Positions 1 to 9,918 of a stretch of DNA of 64,000 nucleotides are shown here, in pieces; within the stretch, counting starts at the first letter, position 1; every line of letters starts with the position of its first letter. This stretch comes from Streptomyces albus subsp. albus (lineage in GTDB: Bacteria; Actinomycetota; Actinomycetes; Streptomycetales; Streptomycetaceae), in contig NZ_JOID01000013.1 in NCBI RefSeq assembly GCF_000719865.1, positions 96,557 to 160,556 of the forward strand, read 5' to 3'. The notes beneath the pieces are model-generated. The model was not told where the DNA came from and ran no database searches. It saw nothing but the letters and a program-made list of their open reading frames with translations. The position numbers and the translations under genes are program-made.

Positions 1-437
1 ATCCGCCCCGGAACGGCCCCGGCGGCCAGAAAGGCCAGCCGGCTCGGCTCGTGGTCCCCGTCCCAGTCCTCGCTCCAGCCGACGGCTCCCGCGACGACGT
101 GATCGCGGCGGCCCTCGGGGGTCTCCAGGATCAGCACCCGGTCGTCGCGGCGGGCGTGCCCGGTCTCGGCCAGGATCAGCTTCCGCTCCTCCTCCGTCGC
201 GCAGCGGATCACGAGCCCGCTGTAGTTGATCCCGGTCTTGACCGCCCGCACCGGCTTGAACAGCACGTCGATCCGGGACCGCCGCGTACCGTCCCGGCCG
301 ATGGAGCGGGCCCGCAGCAGCAGCTGGCCGTGGCTGACCGTGTAGGCCCAGACGGAGAACGCGCGATCGGAACGGAAGAGTTCTCTGCCGGGGGCGAAGT
401 GGCCGTCGGTGGTGAGCCACACCTCTGAGGTCTCCAT
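1..437 (-). CDS. Hypothetical protein (3' end outside window)
   Basis: The reading frame starts at the ATG at 435-437 and stays open to the window edge, giving about 145 residues that begin METSEVWLTTDGHFAPGREL. An AGGAT ribosome-binding site sits about 6 bases before the ATG. The visible part is soluble, rich in beta-prone and charged residues, with no signal peptide or membrane segment. I do not recognise the family. It is divergent from ctaA, and the base use matches the neighbouring core genes, so I take it as a real gene of unknown function that is cut by the window boundary. Confidence 0.6.
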   Translation of the reverse strand, partial: METSEVWLTTDGHFAPGRELFRSDRAFSVWAYTVSHGQLLLRARSIGRDGTRRSRIDVLFKPVRAVKTGINYSGLVIRCATEEERKLILAETGHARRDDRVLILETPEGRRDHVVAGAVGWSEDWDGDHEPSRLAFLAAGAVPGR

Positions 438-731
438 GACGGAATCCTGTCAAAGATCGCCCCGTCGGGTGAACGGGAAACCATCGTGTCGCGGCACCCC
501 GGACGCCTGGCCCGCCCGGCCCCCCGAAGGCCCCAACACCCCCTGCCTGAAGGCTTACTGACGCCACGTCGGCTCGACCGGCCCGGTCCCCGCTCCCACC
601 CCGCGCCCCGCTCCCGGCCGCCGGCGGATCAACCAAGCATCCGCGCCCCCGTCCGGGGCCCTCATAATCAGCGCCCGCGCCAGCCGGGCCCCTCGTGAAA
701 AGATGCACAAGGGCATGTTTACGATGGACCC
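438..731. promoter_or_regulatory. Divergent intergenic region with possible leaderless ctaA promoter
   Basis: This 294-base gap separates two divergent genes and has no convincing gene. Just before the ctaA GTG (732) there is a TACGAT box at 720-725, with GTGAAA at 695-700 as a weak -35. The spacing from the -10 would put transcription start at or next to the GTG, and no good ribosome-binding site precedes that GTG. A leaderless ctaA mRNA is therefore an inference, not shown. Confidence 0.3.
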
Positions 732-1730
732 GTGTCCAAGCTGACCGCAATCGTGCCCAATCCCCTCGCCGCCATCGCCGCCCGCTGGACCCCGTCCCCG
801 CGGACGGTCCGGCTGGCCGCGCTCTCCGCGCTGCTGATGAGCATCGTCATCATCGTGACCGGGGGTGCCGTCCGGCTGACCGGCTCCGGACTCGGCTGCG
901 ATACCTGGCCCAAGTGTTCGGGCGACAGTCTCATCGCCACCCGGGAGATGGGTCTGCACGGCGCCATCGAGTTCGGCAACCGCATGCTCACCTACGTGCT
1001 GACCGCCGCGGTCGGCTGGACGATCATCGCGGCCCGTGCCGCCAAGCCACGCCGCCGGAGCCTCAGCCGGCTGGGCTGGCTGCAGTTCTTCGTCGTCCTG
1101 TTCAACGCGGTGCTGGGCGGGATCACGGTGCTCCTGGAGCTCAACCCGTACATCGTCGCCGGGCACTTCCTCGCGGCCACCGCGCTGCTCACGGTGACGG
1201 CGGTGACCTGGCAGCGGACACAGGAGGGCGACGGCGCCCCCCGGCCGCTCGCCGGCCCCCGGGTGCGCGGGCTGGCGTGGGCGCTGGCCGCCGTCACCGC
1301 CGTCCTGGTGATCGTTGGGACCGTGGTGACGGGCGCGGGCCCGCACGCGGGCGACAGCAGCGAGGTGCCCCGGATGGGCGTGGACTGGGAGACCGTCACC
1401 CGGGTGCACGCGCTGCTCGCCTGGGCGGTGGTCCTGCTGACGGCCGCACTCTGGCTGGTGCTGCGCGCGGTGGACGCCCCGGCCGCGCCGCGCAAGCGCA
1501 CCGCTCTGCTGATGGCGGTGCTGCTCGCGCAGGGCGCCATCGGGTACGCGCAGTACCTCACCGAGCTGCCGGAGGTCCTGGTGGGCCTGCACATGCTCGG
1601 CTCCTGCCTGGTCTGGGTGGGCGTGATCCGGGTCCTGCTCTCCCTGCGGGAGCGGCCCGCCGTCCCGGCCGAGCCGCCCGTACCGCCGGCGCCCCGGCAG
1701 GAGGGCCCGGCGGTCGCCGCCGCGCTCTGA
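732..1730 (+). CDS. ctaA: Haem A synthase (COX15/CtaA family)
   Basis: This 332-residue membrane protein should oxidise haem O to haem A for the aa3-type cytochrome c oxidase in the cytoplasmic membrane. About eight hydrophobic segments alternate with short loops. The N-terminal half has the family stretch GAVRLTGSGLGCDTWPKCSG (about residues 36-55), with the paired cysteines of the first extracytoplasmic loop, and histidines suited to haem ligation follow in later helices (HGAIEFGNR, HFLAAT, RVHALLAW, HMLGSC). The GTG at 732 was chosen because it begins a normal-length protein. ctaB, which makes the haem O substrate, lies 0.8 kb away on the other strand. The last 25 residues are proline and alanine rich and probably not functional. 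Confidence 0.93.
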   Translation: MSKLTAIVPNPLAAIAARWTPSPRTVRLAALSALLMSIVIIVTGGAVRLTGSGLGCDTWPKCSGDSLIATREMGLHGAIEFGNRMLTYVLTAAVGWTIIAARAAKPRRRSLSRLGWLQFFVVLFNAVLGGITVLLELNPYIVAGHFLAATALLTVTAVTWQRTQEGDGAPRPLAGPRVRGLAWALAAVTAVLVIVGTVVTGAGPHAGDSSEVPRMGVDWETVTRVHALLAWAVVLLTAALWLVLRAVDAPAAPRKRTALLMAVLLAQGAIGYAQYLTELPEVLVGLHMLGSCLVWVGVIRVLLSLRERPAVPAEPPVPPAPRQEGPAVAAAL

Positions 1731-1841
1731 GCCCGGCTCCGGGAGCCTGCCGCGGACGGCCCGGAGCCTGCCGCGGTCGCGGCCCGTCCGGTCTCGGCCT
1801 GTCCCGTCTCAGCCCCGGTCGCGACCCCGTCCGGACACGGC

Positions 1842-1898
1842 ACGGCCCCCCTCCCGGCACGGTCGGACAAGCCGTGACCGTGCCGGGAGGGGGGCCGT
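1842..1898. terminator. Bidirectional hairpin terminator
   Basis: Two perfectly complementary 23-base arms (1842-1864 and 1876-1898) enclose an 11-base loop. It lies between the convergent ends of ctaA and the hypothetical gene at 1979-2383. There is no long T-run, as is common for high-GC actinobacterial terminators. Confidence 0.8.
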
Positions 1899-1978
1899 TC
1901 TGCCGCCACCGGGCCGGCTGCCCACCGGCCGCCCCGCCCCGCGGCGGACGGGCGGACGCGTCGAAGCGCCCGTACCGG

Positions 1979-2383
1979 TCAGGCGGCGTTGCGCGGGCCG
2001 CCCACCTGGATCCCGGCCATGCGCGACCACTCGTACGGGCCGGTGCGGACCCGGGCCGCCATCTCCCCGTCGAAGTCCTCGTGCACGGTGATGCCGGCCT
2101 TCTCCACGGCGCGCTCCGCGATCGCGTACGACGGCGCCACCAAGTCGCCCCAGCCGCCGTCGGCACCGACGAGGACGATCCGGGCGCCCATCTGGCCGAG
2201 GTGCGCGATCTGGCCCTCGGCGGAGCCGCCGTTCCGCTTGGCGAAGGCGTTGATCTCCCGGGCCAGCTTGGCCATCCGCCGTTCGGCCCTCTTGTCCGCC
2301 CCGGTCGCCTTCCCGGCCGCCGCGGCGGTGTCTCCGGCGGCCTGGGTGCCGCCCGCGTCCTGGTCCTGCTTGCTGTCTGCCAT
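1979..2383 (-). CDS. Conserved hypothetical protein of the cta locus
   Basis: The gene encodes 134 residues from the ATG at 2381-2383. The first 35 residues are polar and low complexity (MADSKQDQDAGG), followed by a basic helix (KRAERRMAKLAREINAFAKR) and a compact C-terminal half with an alternating hydrophobic pattern (ARIVLVGADGGWGDLVAPS). It has no signal peptide, membrane segment or catalytic motif that I know. I recall similar small proteins at this position between ctaA and ctaB in other Streptomyces, so it is probably a real lineage-restricted gene. A functional link to cytochrome oxidase assembly is only suggested by position. The ribosome-binding site is weak, so an upstream start is possible. 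Confidence 0.65.
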   Translation of the reverse strand: MADSKQDQDAGGTQAAGDTAAAAGKATGADKRAERRMAKLAREINAFAKRNGGSAEGQIAHLGQMGARIVLVGADGGWGDLVAPSYAIAERAVEKAGITVHEDFDGEMAARVRTGPYEWSRMAGIQVGGPRNAA

Positions 2384-2420
2384 GAGCAGGATGCTACCCA
2401 CGGGTAGATCAACTGGCGAC

Positions 2421-2456
2421 GGGCCGGGTGCGTGGCCTTGACCACGCACCCGGCCC
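2421..2456 (-). terminator. Terminator of ctaB
   Basis: A 15-bp perfect stem (2421-2435 with 2442-2456) and a 6-base loop lie about 30 bases after the ctaB stop. The hairpin sits between ctaB and the next minus-strand gene. Confidence 0.75.
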
Positions 2457-2487
2457 GCACGGAAACCGAACCGGGGGCTCAGGGGCC

Positions 2488-3429
2488 CTAACGGAGGAAG
2501 GGGTCCACCGCGACGGCCAGGAAGAGCAGCGAGACGTAGGTGATGGACCAGTGGAACAGCCGCATCTCCTTCAGCTTGGCGCCGGTGATCCCGGCCCGGG
2601 CCCGCGCCTGCAGCCCGTGCGCCTCCTTCAGCCAGAACGCGCCGAGGACCACGGCCACCACCGGGTAGAACCAGCCGGTGTAGCCCAGCGGCCACAGCAG
2701 CAGCGAGACCCCGACCATCACCCAGCTGTAGAGGACGATCTGCCGGGCGACCGCCTTGTTGCCGGCGACCACCGGCAGCATCGGCACGCCCACCCGCGCG
2801 TAGTCGTCCTTGACCTTCATCGACAGCGGCCAGTAGTGCGGCGGCGTCCAGAAGAAGATGACGAGGAAGAGGACGAGCGCCGCCCAGGAGACCTCGTTCC
2901 GCACCGCGGACCAGCCGATGAAGACCGGCATGCAGCCCGCGATGCCGCCCCAGACGATGTTCTGCGCGGTACGCCGCTTGAGCCACATCGTGTAGACGAC
3001 GACGTAGAAGAGGAGCGCCCCCAGCGAGAGCATCGCGGACAGCGGGTTGACCAGGACCCAGAACCAGACGGTGGAGCCGACGGCGAGCACGGTGGCGAAC
3101 ACCAGGCACTCGCGCGGCGAGACCATGCCCGTCACCAGCGGACGCTGCGACGTGCGGTCCATCAGCGCGTCGATGTCCCGGTCGATGTACATGTTGTACG
3201 CACCGGCGCCGCCGGCCGACATGAAGCCGCCGATACAGGTGGCCAGCACCAGCCAGAGGTCCGGCACGCCCTGCGCGGCCAGGAACATCACCGGGACGGT
3301 CGTCATCAGCAGCAGCTCGATGACGCGCGGCTTCGTCAGCGCGAAGAACGCCTTGGCCCGGGCATCGAATGGCCGGTAGCCGGGGCCCATCACGGGCACC
3401 CGCACTGGATGGGAATCGACGGCCGTCAC
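2488..3429 (-). CDS. ctaB: Protohaem IX farnesyltransferase (haem O synthase)
   Basis: This UbiA-family prenyltransferase attaches a farnesyl group to haem B to give haem O, the substrate of CtaA. Its 313 residues contain about nine membrane helices. The first aspartate-rich motif is [20 protein letters not shown], matching the NxxxDxxxD active-site pattern, and the second conserved loop is [20 protein letters not shown]. The GTG at 3427-3429 was preferred because AGGGG lies about 6 bases upstream; an in-frame ATG at 3451-3453 would add eight residues but lacks a good ribosome-binding site. It is divergent from tkt. Haem O may also be used directly by other oxidases, but ctaA nearby argues for the haem A route. 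Confidence 0.93.
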   Translation of the reverse strand: MTAVDSHPVRVPVMGPGYRPFDARAKAFFALTKPRVIELLLMTTVPVMFLAAQGVPDLWLVLATCIGGFMSAGGAGAYNMYIDRDIDALMDRTSQRPLVTGMVSPRECLVFATVLAVGSTVWFWVLVNPLSAMLSLGALLFYVVVYTMWLKRRTAQNIVWGGIAGCMPVFIGWSAVRNEVSWAALVLFLVIFFWTPPHYWPLSMKVKDDYARVGVPMLPVVAGNKAVARQIVLYSWVMVGVSLLLWPLGYTGWFYPVVAVVLGAFWLKEAHGLQARARAGITGAKLKEMRLFHWSITYVSLLFLAVAVDPFLR

Positions 3430-3869
3430 GCGCACCCCTGTGGTGAATGACATCGGCGGCTCGGTGCCGCGGGGAGATCCAGCAAGCCCGCCCGGAACCG
3501 ACGGTCCGGATGACGGCTTGCGCGTACCACGCCACTGTAGACGCCCCGGGTACCGCGCCCGCCGCCGGGGGTGCCGGACGTGTTGGGCGGGCCCGGCGCA
3601 CATCCGTTTGAGCGGTTGGGGCCCATGGCCCGTATGGATGCCCGACAGGTCTGATCACGCGGCTGACCGGGCACCCGGAGAGGGTCCGGCCGGCCGCACC
3701 GTACGGCCCCGGCGGCGGGAGTACGCCATGTGGACAGAAGCCTCCGTGAGGTGCGGTTCCGACAGTTGGACGGTCGAAAGCACGCACACGGGTGCGAGAT
3801 AGGCTCGACACCGCCCGGTGAGCCAAGTCACCGGCACTGCGACCTTGTGGAGAGGAGCCCTGACCCAGG
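3430..3869. promoter_or_regulatory. Divergent ctaB/tkt promoter region
   Basis: This 440-base gap holds no convincing gene. It should contain the promoters of ctaB (minus) and the pentose phosphate operon (plus). A TAGGCT box at 3800-3805 is a candidate -10 for tkt, about 65 bases before its GTG, but no clear -35 stands at the right spacing. The tkt ribosome-binding site AGAGGAG is at 3851-3857. Confidence 0.4.
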
Positions 3870-5963
3870 GTGAGCATCAAGCCGACGACCACAGAGCTCG
3901 AGTGGACAGAGCTGGACCAGCGGGCCGTTGACACCGCCCGAGTCCTGGCCATGGATTCCGTACAGAAGGTCGGGAACGGCCACCCCGGCACGGCCATGAG
4001 CCTGGCGCCCGCCGCCTACCTCCTGTTCCAGAAACTGATGCGGCACGACCCCTCCGACGCGGGGTGGACCGGACGGGACCGCTTCGTCCTCTCCCCCGGC
4101 CACTCCAGCCTGACCCTCTACATCCAGCTCTACCTGGCCGGCTACGGCCTGGAGCTGGACGACCTCAAGGCCTTCCGCACCTGGGGCAGCAAGACCCCGG
4201 GCCACCCGGAGTTCGGCCACACCACGGGCGTCGAGACCACCACCGGCCCGCTCGGCCAGGGCATCGCGAACGCCGTGGGCATGGCGATGGCCGCGCGCTA
4301 CGAGCGCGGGCTGTTCGACCCGGAGGCGCCCGAGGGCGGCTCCCCGTTCGACCACACCGTCTGGGCGATCGTCTCCGACGGCGACCTGGAGGAGGGCATC
4401 TCCGCCGAGGCGTCCTCGCTGGCCGGGCACCAGAAGCTCGGCAATCTCATCGCGCTCTACGACGACAACCACATCTCGATCGAGGGCGACACCGCCACGG
4501 CCCTCTCCGAGGACGTCCTGAAGCGCTACGAGGCCTACGGCTGGCACGTCCAGCGCGTCGACCAGGCGCCGAACGGCGACTTCGACGTCCAGGCGCTGTA
4601 CGCGGCGTTCCAGGCCGCGAAGGCCGAGACCGGGCGGCCCTCCATGATCGCCGCCCGCACCATCATCGCCTGGCCGGCCCCGAACGCGCAGAACACCGAG
4701 GCCTCGCACGGCTCGGCACTCGGCGCCGAGGAGGTCGCCGCCACCAAGCGGGTGCTGGGCTTCGACCCCGAGGTCCACTTCCCGGAGGACGCGGAGGTCC
4801 TGGCGCACGCCCGCGCCGCCGCCGACCGTGGCCGCGAGGCCCGCGCCGCGTGGGACAAGCGGATGCAGGACTGGCGGAACGCCAACCCGGAGCGCGCCGC
4901 CGAGTTCGACCGCATCAGCGCGGGCGAGCTGCCCGAGGGCTGGGAGCGGAAGCTGCCCGTCTTCGAGCCCGGCAAGGACGTCGCCACCCGCAAGGCCTCC
5001 GGTGAGGTCCTCAAGGAGCTCGGCCAGATCATCCCCGAGCTGTGGGGCGGCTCCGCCGACCTCGCCGGCTCGAACAACACGACGATCGACGCCACCTCCT
5101 CCTTCCTCCCGGCGGACAACCCGCTGCCGGAGGCGAACCCCTACGGCCGCACGGTGCACTTCGGCATCCGCGAGCACGCCATGGGCTCGACCATGAACGG
5201 CATCGCGCTGCACGGCAACACCCGCATCTACGGCGGCACCTTCCTGGTGTTCTCCGACTACATGCGTCCCGCCGTCCGGCTCGCCGCCCTGATGGAGCTG
5301 CCGGTCACCTACGTCTGGACGCACGACTCGATCGGCCTCGGCGAGGACGGCCCCACCCACCAGCCGGTGGAGCACCTGGCCGCGCTGCGCGCCATCCCGG
5401 GCCTCAACATGGTCCGCCCGGCCGACGCCAACGAGACCTCCGTGGTCTGGGGCGAGATCATCCGCCGGCACACCGCCAAGCCCGCCCCGCACGGCCTGGC
5501 CCTCACCCGGCAGAACGTGCCGACGTACGCCGCGAACGGCGGGGCCGCCAAGGGCGGTTACGTGCTGTTCGAGGCCGAGGACGCCGACGGGAAGGCCGCC
5601 GACCCGCAGGTGGTGCTCATCGCCACCGGCTCCGAGGTGCAGCTGGCCGTCGAGGCCCGGGAGCGCCTGCAGGCGTCCGGGGTCCCCGCCCGCGTGGTGT
5701 CGATGCCCTGTGTCGAGTGGTTCGAGGAGCAGGACCGGGGGTACCGGGACAGCGTGCTGCCCCCGGCCGTCCGGGCCCGGGTGGCGGTGGAGGCGGGCAT
5801 CGGCCTGTCCTGGCACCGGTACACCGGCGAGGCGGGCCGGATCGTCTCGCTGGAGCACTTCGGTGCCTCCGCCGACTACAAGGTGCTGTACCGCGAGTTC
5901 GGTCTCACCGCCGAGGCCGTCGAGGCCGCGGCCCGGGAATCCCTCGAAGCCGCGGGTCGCTGA
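3870..5963 (+). CDS. tkt: Transketolase
   Basis: This 697-residue thiamine diphosphate enzyme moves two-carbon ketol units between sugar phosphates and connects the pentose phosphate pathway to glycolysis. Visible hallmarks are [14 protein letters not shown] near residues 34-47, the GHSSLTLY segment near 77, the thiamine diphosphate/Mg signature SDGDLEEG near 169-176 ending in a DDNHISIEG loop, and the pyrimidine-binding region [13 protein letters not shown] near 436, followed by the [16 protein letters not shown] loop. Length is typical. The GTG start gives the expected N-terminus. It heads a tight operon with tal, zwf, opcA and pgl, which together form the complete oxidative and non-oxidative branch apart from 6-phosphogluconate dehydrogenase and the pentose phosphate isomerases. 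Confidence 0.97.
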   Translation: MSIKPTTTELEWTELDQRAVDTARVLAMDSVQKVGNGHPGTAMSLAPAAYLLFQKLMRHDPSDAGWTGRDRFVLSPGHSSLTLYIQLYLAGYGLELDDLKAFRTWGSKTPGHPEFGHTTGVETTTGPLGQGIANAVGMAMAARYERGLFDPEAPEGGSPFDHTVWAIVSDGDLEEGISAEASSLAGHQKLGNLIALYDDNHISIEGDTATALSEDVLKRYEAYGWHVQRVDQAPNGDFDVQALYAAFQAAKAETGRPSMIAARTIIAWPAPNAQNTEASHGSALGAEEVAATKRVLGFDPEVHFPEDAEVLAHARAAADRGREARAAWDKRMQDWRNANPERAAEFDRISAGELPEGWERKLPVFEPGKDVATRKASGEVLKELGQIIPELWGGSADLAGSNNTTIDATSSFLPADNPLPEANPYGRTVHFGIREHAMGSTMNGIALHGNTRIYGGTFLVFSDYMRPAVRLAALMELPVTYVWTHDSIGLGEDGPTHQPVEHLAALRAIPGLNMVRPADANETSVVWGEIIRRHTAKPAPHGLALTRQNVPTYAANGGAAKGGYVLFEAEDADGKAADPQVVLIATGSEVQLAVEARERLQASGVPARVVSMPCVEWFEEQDRGYRDSVLPPAVRARVAVEAGIGLSWHRYTGEAGRIVSLEHFGASADYKVLYREFGLTAEAVEAAARESLEAAGR

Positions 5964-5998
5964 CGCCCGTATCCGTACAAGGAGGAGTTGCAACTCTT

Positions 5999-7114
5999 AT
6001 GGCAGACGCACTCAAGCGCCTCTCCGACGAGGGCGTGGCGATCTGGCTGGACGATCTGTCCCGCAAGCTGATCTCGTCCGGTGATCTCGCGGAGCTGATG
6101 GACACCAGCCACCTCGTGGGGATCACCACCAACCCGACCATCTTCCAGAAGGCCATCTCCGGCGGCGAGGGGTACGAGCGGCAGCTCTCCGACCTCGCCG
6201 TGCGGCGAGTGACCGTCGAAGAGGCCGTGCGCATGATCACCACGGCGGACGTCCGGGACGCGGCCGACGTGCTGCGGCCGGTCTTCGACGCCACGGACGG
6301 CCGGGACGGCCGGGTCTCCATCGAGGTCGACCCGCGGCTGGCGCACAACACGCACGCCACCGTCGCCGAGGCGAAGCAGCTCGCCTGGCTGGTGGACCGG
6401 CCGAACACGCTCATCAAGATCCCGGCCACGGAGGCGGGCCTTCCGGCGATCACCGAGGTCATCGGCCTGGGGATCAGCGTCAACGTCACGCTGATCTTCT
6501 CGCTGGAGCGCTACCGCGCGGTCATGGACGCCTACCTGACCGGCCTGGAGAAGGCGAAGGCCGCCGGCCTGGACCTCTCCCGGATCCAGTCGGTCGCCTC
6601 CTTCTTCGTGTCCCGCGTGGACACCGAGATCGACAAGCGGCTGGACGGCATGGGCACCGAGGAGGCGGCCGCCCTGCGCGGCAAGGCGGCCCTGGCCAAC
6701 GCCCGGCTCGCCTACCAGGCCTACGAGGAGGTCTTCGCCTCCGACCGCTGGGCCGCCCTGGAGCGCGAGGGCGCCAACCGGCAGCGGCCGCTGTGGGCCT
6801 CCACCGGCGTCAAGGACAAGGCGTACAAGGACACCCTGTACGTCGACGAACTGGTCGCCCCCGGCACGGTCAACACCATGCCGCACCCGACCCTGGAGGC
6901 CGTCGCCGACCACGGCGAGATCACCGGTGACACGGTGACCGGCGGCTACGAGCAGGCCCGCGCCGACCTCGACGCGCTGGAGAAGCTCGGCATCTCCTAC
7001 GACGAGGTCGTCCAGCTCCTGGAGGACGAGGGCGTGGAGAAGTTCGAGAAGTCCTGGACCGACCTCCTCGCATCCACCGAGGCCGAGCTGAAGCGACTCG
7101 CTCCGGAGGCGTGA
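5999..7114 (+). CDS. tal: Transaldolase
   Basis: The 371-residue TIM-barrel enzyme transfers a dihydroxyacetone unit from sedoheptulose 7-phosphate to glyceraldehyde 3-phosphate. The N-terminal [22 protein letters not shown] and [13 protein letters not shown] motifs are diagnostic of the long actinobacterial form. The Schiff-base lysine is K140 in [13 protein letters not shown] strong AAGGAGGAG ribosome-binding site at 5979-5987 precedes the ATG, 35 bases after the tkt stop. The zwf start lies 3 bases beyond the tal stop, so tal and zwf are probably translated in sequence. Confidence 0.97.
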   Translation: MADALKRLSDEGVAIWLDDLSRKLISSGDLAELMDTSHLVGITTNPTIFQKAISGGEGYERQLSDLAVRRVTVEEAVRMITTADVRDAADVLRPVFDATDGRDGRVSIEVDPRLAHNTHATVAEAKQLAWLVDRPNTLIKIPATEAGLPAITEVIGLGISVNVTLIFSLERYRAVMDAYLTGLEKAKAAGLDLSRIQSVASFFVSRVDTEIDKRLDGMGTEEAAALRGKAALANARLAYQAYEEVFASDRWAALEREGANRQRPLWASTGVKDKAYKDTLYVDELVAPGTVNTMPHPTLEAVADHGEITGDTVTGGYEQARADLDALEKLGISYDEVVQLLEDEGVEKFEKSWTDLLASTEAELKRLAPEA

Positions 7115-7117
7115 ACA

Positions 7118-8641
7118 TTGAGCAGCAGCAATCCGCTGCGTGACGTGTCGGACCGGCGGCTCCCGCGCATCGCGGGGCCGTCCGGTCTGGTCATCTTCGG
7201 CGTCACGGGGGATCTGTCCCGCAAGAAGCTGATGCCCGCCGTCTACGATCTGGCCAATCGCGGACTGCTGCCGCCGGGGTTCTCCCTGGTCGGGTTCGCC
7301 CGCCGGGAGTGGGAGGACCAGGACTTCTGCCAGGTCGTCCACGACGCGATCAAGGAGAACGCCCGGACCCCGTTCCGCGAGGAGGTCTGGCAGCAGCTGA
7401 GCCAGGGCTTCCGGTTCGTCCCGGGCACCTTCGACGACGACGACGCCTTCCGCAAGCTGAAGGCGACCATCAACGAGCTCGACAAGGCCCGCGGCACCGG
7501 CGGCAACTTCGCCTTCTACCTCTCCGTGCCGCCGAAGTTCTTCCCCACCGTCGTCCAGCAGCTCAAGGAACACGGGCTGTCGGAGGGCCAGGGCGACTCC
7601 TGGCGGCGTGCCGTCATCGAGAAGCCGTTCGGCCACGACCTGGAGAGCGCCCGGGAGCTCAACCACATCATCCACCAGGTGTTCAAGCCCGGTGACGTCT
7701 TCCGGATCGACCACTATCTGGGCAAGGAGACGGTCCAGAACATCCTGGCGCTGCGCTTCGCCAACACGATGTTCGAGCCGATCTGGAACCGCAGTTACGT
7801 CGACCACGTGCAGATCACGATGGCCGAGGACATCGGGATCGGCGGCCGGGCCGGCTACTACGACGGCATCGGCGCCGCCCGGGACGTCATCCAGAACCAC
7901 CTGCTCCAGCTGCTCGCGCTGACCGCGATGGAGGAGCCCTCCTCCTTCGACGCCAAGGCCCTGGTGACCGAGAAGCTGAAGGTCCTCAAGGCCGTCCAGC
8001 TCCCGGGGGACCTGGGCGCCCACACCGTGCGCGGCCAGTACACGCACGGCTGGCAGGGCGGCGAGGAAGTGCTCGGCTACTGCGAGGAGGAGGGCATCAG
8101 CAGCGACTCGCGCACCGACACCTACGCCGCCATCAAGCTCTCCATCGACAACCGCCGCTGGGCCGGGGTGCCGTTCTATCTGCGCACCGGCAAGCGGCTG
8201 GGCCGCCGCGTCACCGAGATCGCGGTCGTCTTCCAGCGCGCGCCGTACTCGCCCTTCGACACCACCGACACCCATGAGCTGGGGCAGAACGCCCTGGTCA
8301 TCCGGGTGCAGCCGGACGAGGGCGTCACCATCCGGTTCGGCTCCAAGGTGCCGGGCACGTCCATGGAGATCCGCGATGTGACGATGGACTTCGCGTACGG
8401 CGAGTCCTTCACCACCTCCAGCCCCGAGGCGTACGAACGGCTGCTGCTGGACGTGCTGCTGGGCGACGCCAACCTCTTCCCGCGGCACCAGGAGGTGGAG
8501 GAGTCCTGGCGCATCCTCGACCCCGTCGAGGAGTACTGGGACACCCACGGCAAGCCGGAGGGGTACACCGCCGGCACCTGGGGCCCCAGGGCGGCGGACG
8601 AGATGCTCGCACGAGACGGACGGAGCTGGCGCCGGCCATGA
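7118..8641 (+). CDS. zwf: Glucose-6-phosphate 1-dehydrogenase
   Basis: The enzyme (507 residues) oxidises glucose 6-phosphate to 6-phosphogluconolactone with reduction of NADP+. The dinucleotide-binding motif VIFGVTGDLSRKK is near residues 26-38. The substrate and catalytic signature RIDHYLGKETVQN includes D198 and H199. The start is a TTG at 7118-7120, with CGGAGG about 8 bases upstream inside the end of tal; no ATG or GTG gives this frame and length. Its stop overlaps the opcA ATG by 4 bases, fitting the known need of actinobacterial Zwf for OpcA. Confidence 0.96.
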   Translation: MSSSNPLRDVSDRRLPRIAGPSGLVIFGVTGDLSRKKLMPAVYDLANRGLLPPGFSLVGFARREWEDQDFCQVVHDAIKENARTPFREEVWQQLSQGFRFVPGTFDDDDAFRKLKATINELDKARGTGGNFAFYLSVPPKFFPTVVQQLKEHGLSEGQGDSWRRAVIEKPFGHDLESARELNHIIHQVFKPGDVFRIDHYLGKETVQNILALRFANTMFEPIWNRSYVDHVQITMAEDIGIGGRAGYYDGIGAARDVIQNHLLQLLALTAMEEPSSFDAKALVTEKLKVLKAVQLPGDLGAHTVRGQYTHGWQGGEEVLGYCEEEGISSDSRTDTYAAIKLSIDNRRWAGVPFYLRTGKRLGRRVTEIAVVFQRAPYSPFDTTDTHELGQNALVIRVQPDEGVTIRFGSKVPGTSMEIRDVTMDFAYGESFTTSSPEAYERLLLDVLLGDANLFPRHQEVEESWRILDPVEEYWDTHGKPEGYTAGTWGPRAADEMLARDGRSWRRP

Positions 8642-9918
8642 ACATCGACCTCACGGACACCACCTCCAGCCAGATCAACTCCAGTCTGGTGAAGGCGCGC
8701 CGGGCCGCCGGCTCACCGGCCGTCGGCATGGTGCTGACCCTCATCATCGTCACCGACGAAGGCAACCACTACGACGCGCTGAAGTCGGCCAGTCAGGCCT
8801 CCCAGGAGCATCCCTCCCGCATCCTCGTGGTCATCAAGCGGCCGGGGCGCTCGCCGCGGGACCGCAAGCTGGCCCGGCTGGACGCGGAGGTGCGGGTCGG
8901 CGGGGAGACCGGCACCAGCGAGACCGTGCTGCTGCGGCTCCACGGCGAACTGGCCCACCACGCCCACTCGGTCGTCCTGCCGCTGCTGCTGCCGGACACC
9001 CCCGTGGTCGTGTGGTGGCCGGAGGACGCGCCGGCGCACCCCAACGAGGACCTCCTCGGCAAGCTGGCGGCCCGGCGCATCACCGACGCCTCGGCCACCG
9101 AGGACCCGGTCTCCACGCTCGCCCTGCGGGCCGAGACGTACACGCCCGGCGACACCGACCTGGCCTGGACCCGCATCACCCCGTGGCGCAGCGTCCTGGC
9201 GGCCGCCCTGGACCAGCGGCACGCGCCGGTCGAGTCGGCCGTGGTCGAGGGCGAGGCGTACAACCCCAGCAGCGAGCTGCTGGCGCTGTGGCTGGCCGAC
9301 CGGCTGAAGGTGCCGGTGGCCCGCAAGGTCTCGGCGGGGCCGGGCCTGACGGCCGTACGGCTGACGACCGGTGAGGGCGAGATCTGCCTGCACCGGGCGG
9401 ACGGATCCCTGGCGGCGCTCAAGATGCCGGGGCAGCCGGACCGGCATGTCGCGCTCCAGCGGCGGGAGACCTCCGAACTGATCGCGGAGGAGCTGCGGCG
9501 GCTCGACCCGGACGAGGCGTTCGCCGCCACGGTCAGGTTCGGCGCCGGGCGGCTCGGCAAGCAGACGATCCAGCCGGACACGCCGAACGGGGCGCGGACG
9601 GCGCCGGCCCCCGGGGCACCGGCGGCCGGGCGTACGGCGCCGCGGCCCGAGCCGAAGCAGGAGTCGAAGCGGGAGCCGGAGAAGCCGCCGGCCCCGGCCC
9701 CCCGGGCGCTGGAGTCCGCGCGGCCCGCGCCGCAGGGTCCGTCCGGCTCACCGGGCCCCTCGGGCTCGAAGCAGTCTTCCGGCGGGCCCGGCTCCCCGGG
9801 TACCGCCGGTGCGCCGACGCCGCCGCCTCCCCCGCCGGGGGCGCGGCCGCTGGGCGGCACCCAGCCGCCGGGGACGGATCCGGGCGGCCCGGGCCCGGCC
9901 GGGAGGCCGGCCCCGTGA
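8638..9918 (+). CDS. opcA: Glucose-6-phosphate dehydrogenase assembly/regulator protein OpcA
   Basis: OpcA is required for full activity of Zwf in cyanobacteria and actinobacteria, and this gene overlaps zwf by 4 bases and pgl by 4 bases. Residues 1 to about 305 form the recognisable OpcA domain (MNIDLTDTTSSQINSSLVKA start, VWWPEDAP near 122). The last roughly 115 residues are a low-complexity proline, glycine, alanine and serine-rich tail rather than folded sequence, so the protein (426 residues) is longer than the roughly 300-370 I would expect. The frame is maintained to the pgl overlap and the base use resembles the rest of the operon, so the tail looks genuinely translated. Confidence 0.93.
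   Translation: MNIDLTDTTSSQINSSLVKARRAAGSPAVGMVLTLIIVTDEGNHYDALKSASQASQEHPSRILVVIKRPGRSPRDRKLARLDAEVRVGGETGTSETVLLRLHGELAHHAHSVVLPLLLPDTPVVVWWPEDAPAHPNEDLLGKLAARRITDASATEDPVSTLALRAETYTPGDTDLAWTRITPWRSVLAAALDQRHAPVESAVVEGEAYNPSSELLALWLADRLKVPVARKVSAGPGLTAVRLTTGEGEICLHRADGSLAALKMPGQPDRHVALQRRETSELIAEELRRLDPDEAFAATVRFGAGRLGKQTIQPDTPNGARTAPAPGAPAAGRTAPRPEPKQESKREPEKPPAPAPRALESARPAPQGPSGSPGPSGSKQSSGGPGSPGTAGAPTPPPPPPGARPLGGTQPPGTDPGGPGPAGRPAP

Noticed and set aside
3454..3870. Small genes between ctaB and tkt on either strand
   Set aside because: Frames there are short, arginine-rich and lack ribosome-binding sites; they fit promoter DNA.
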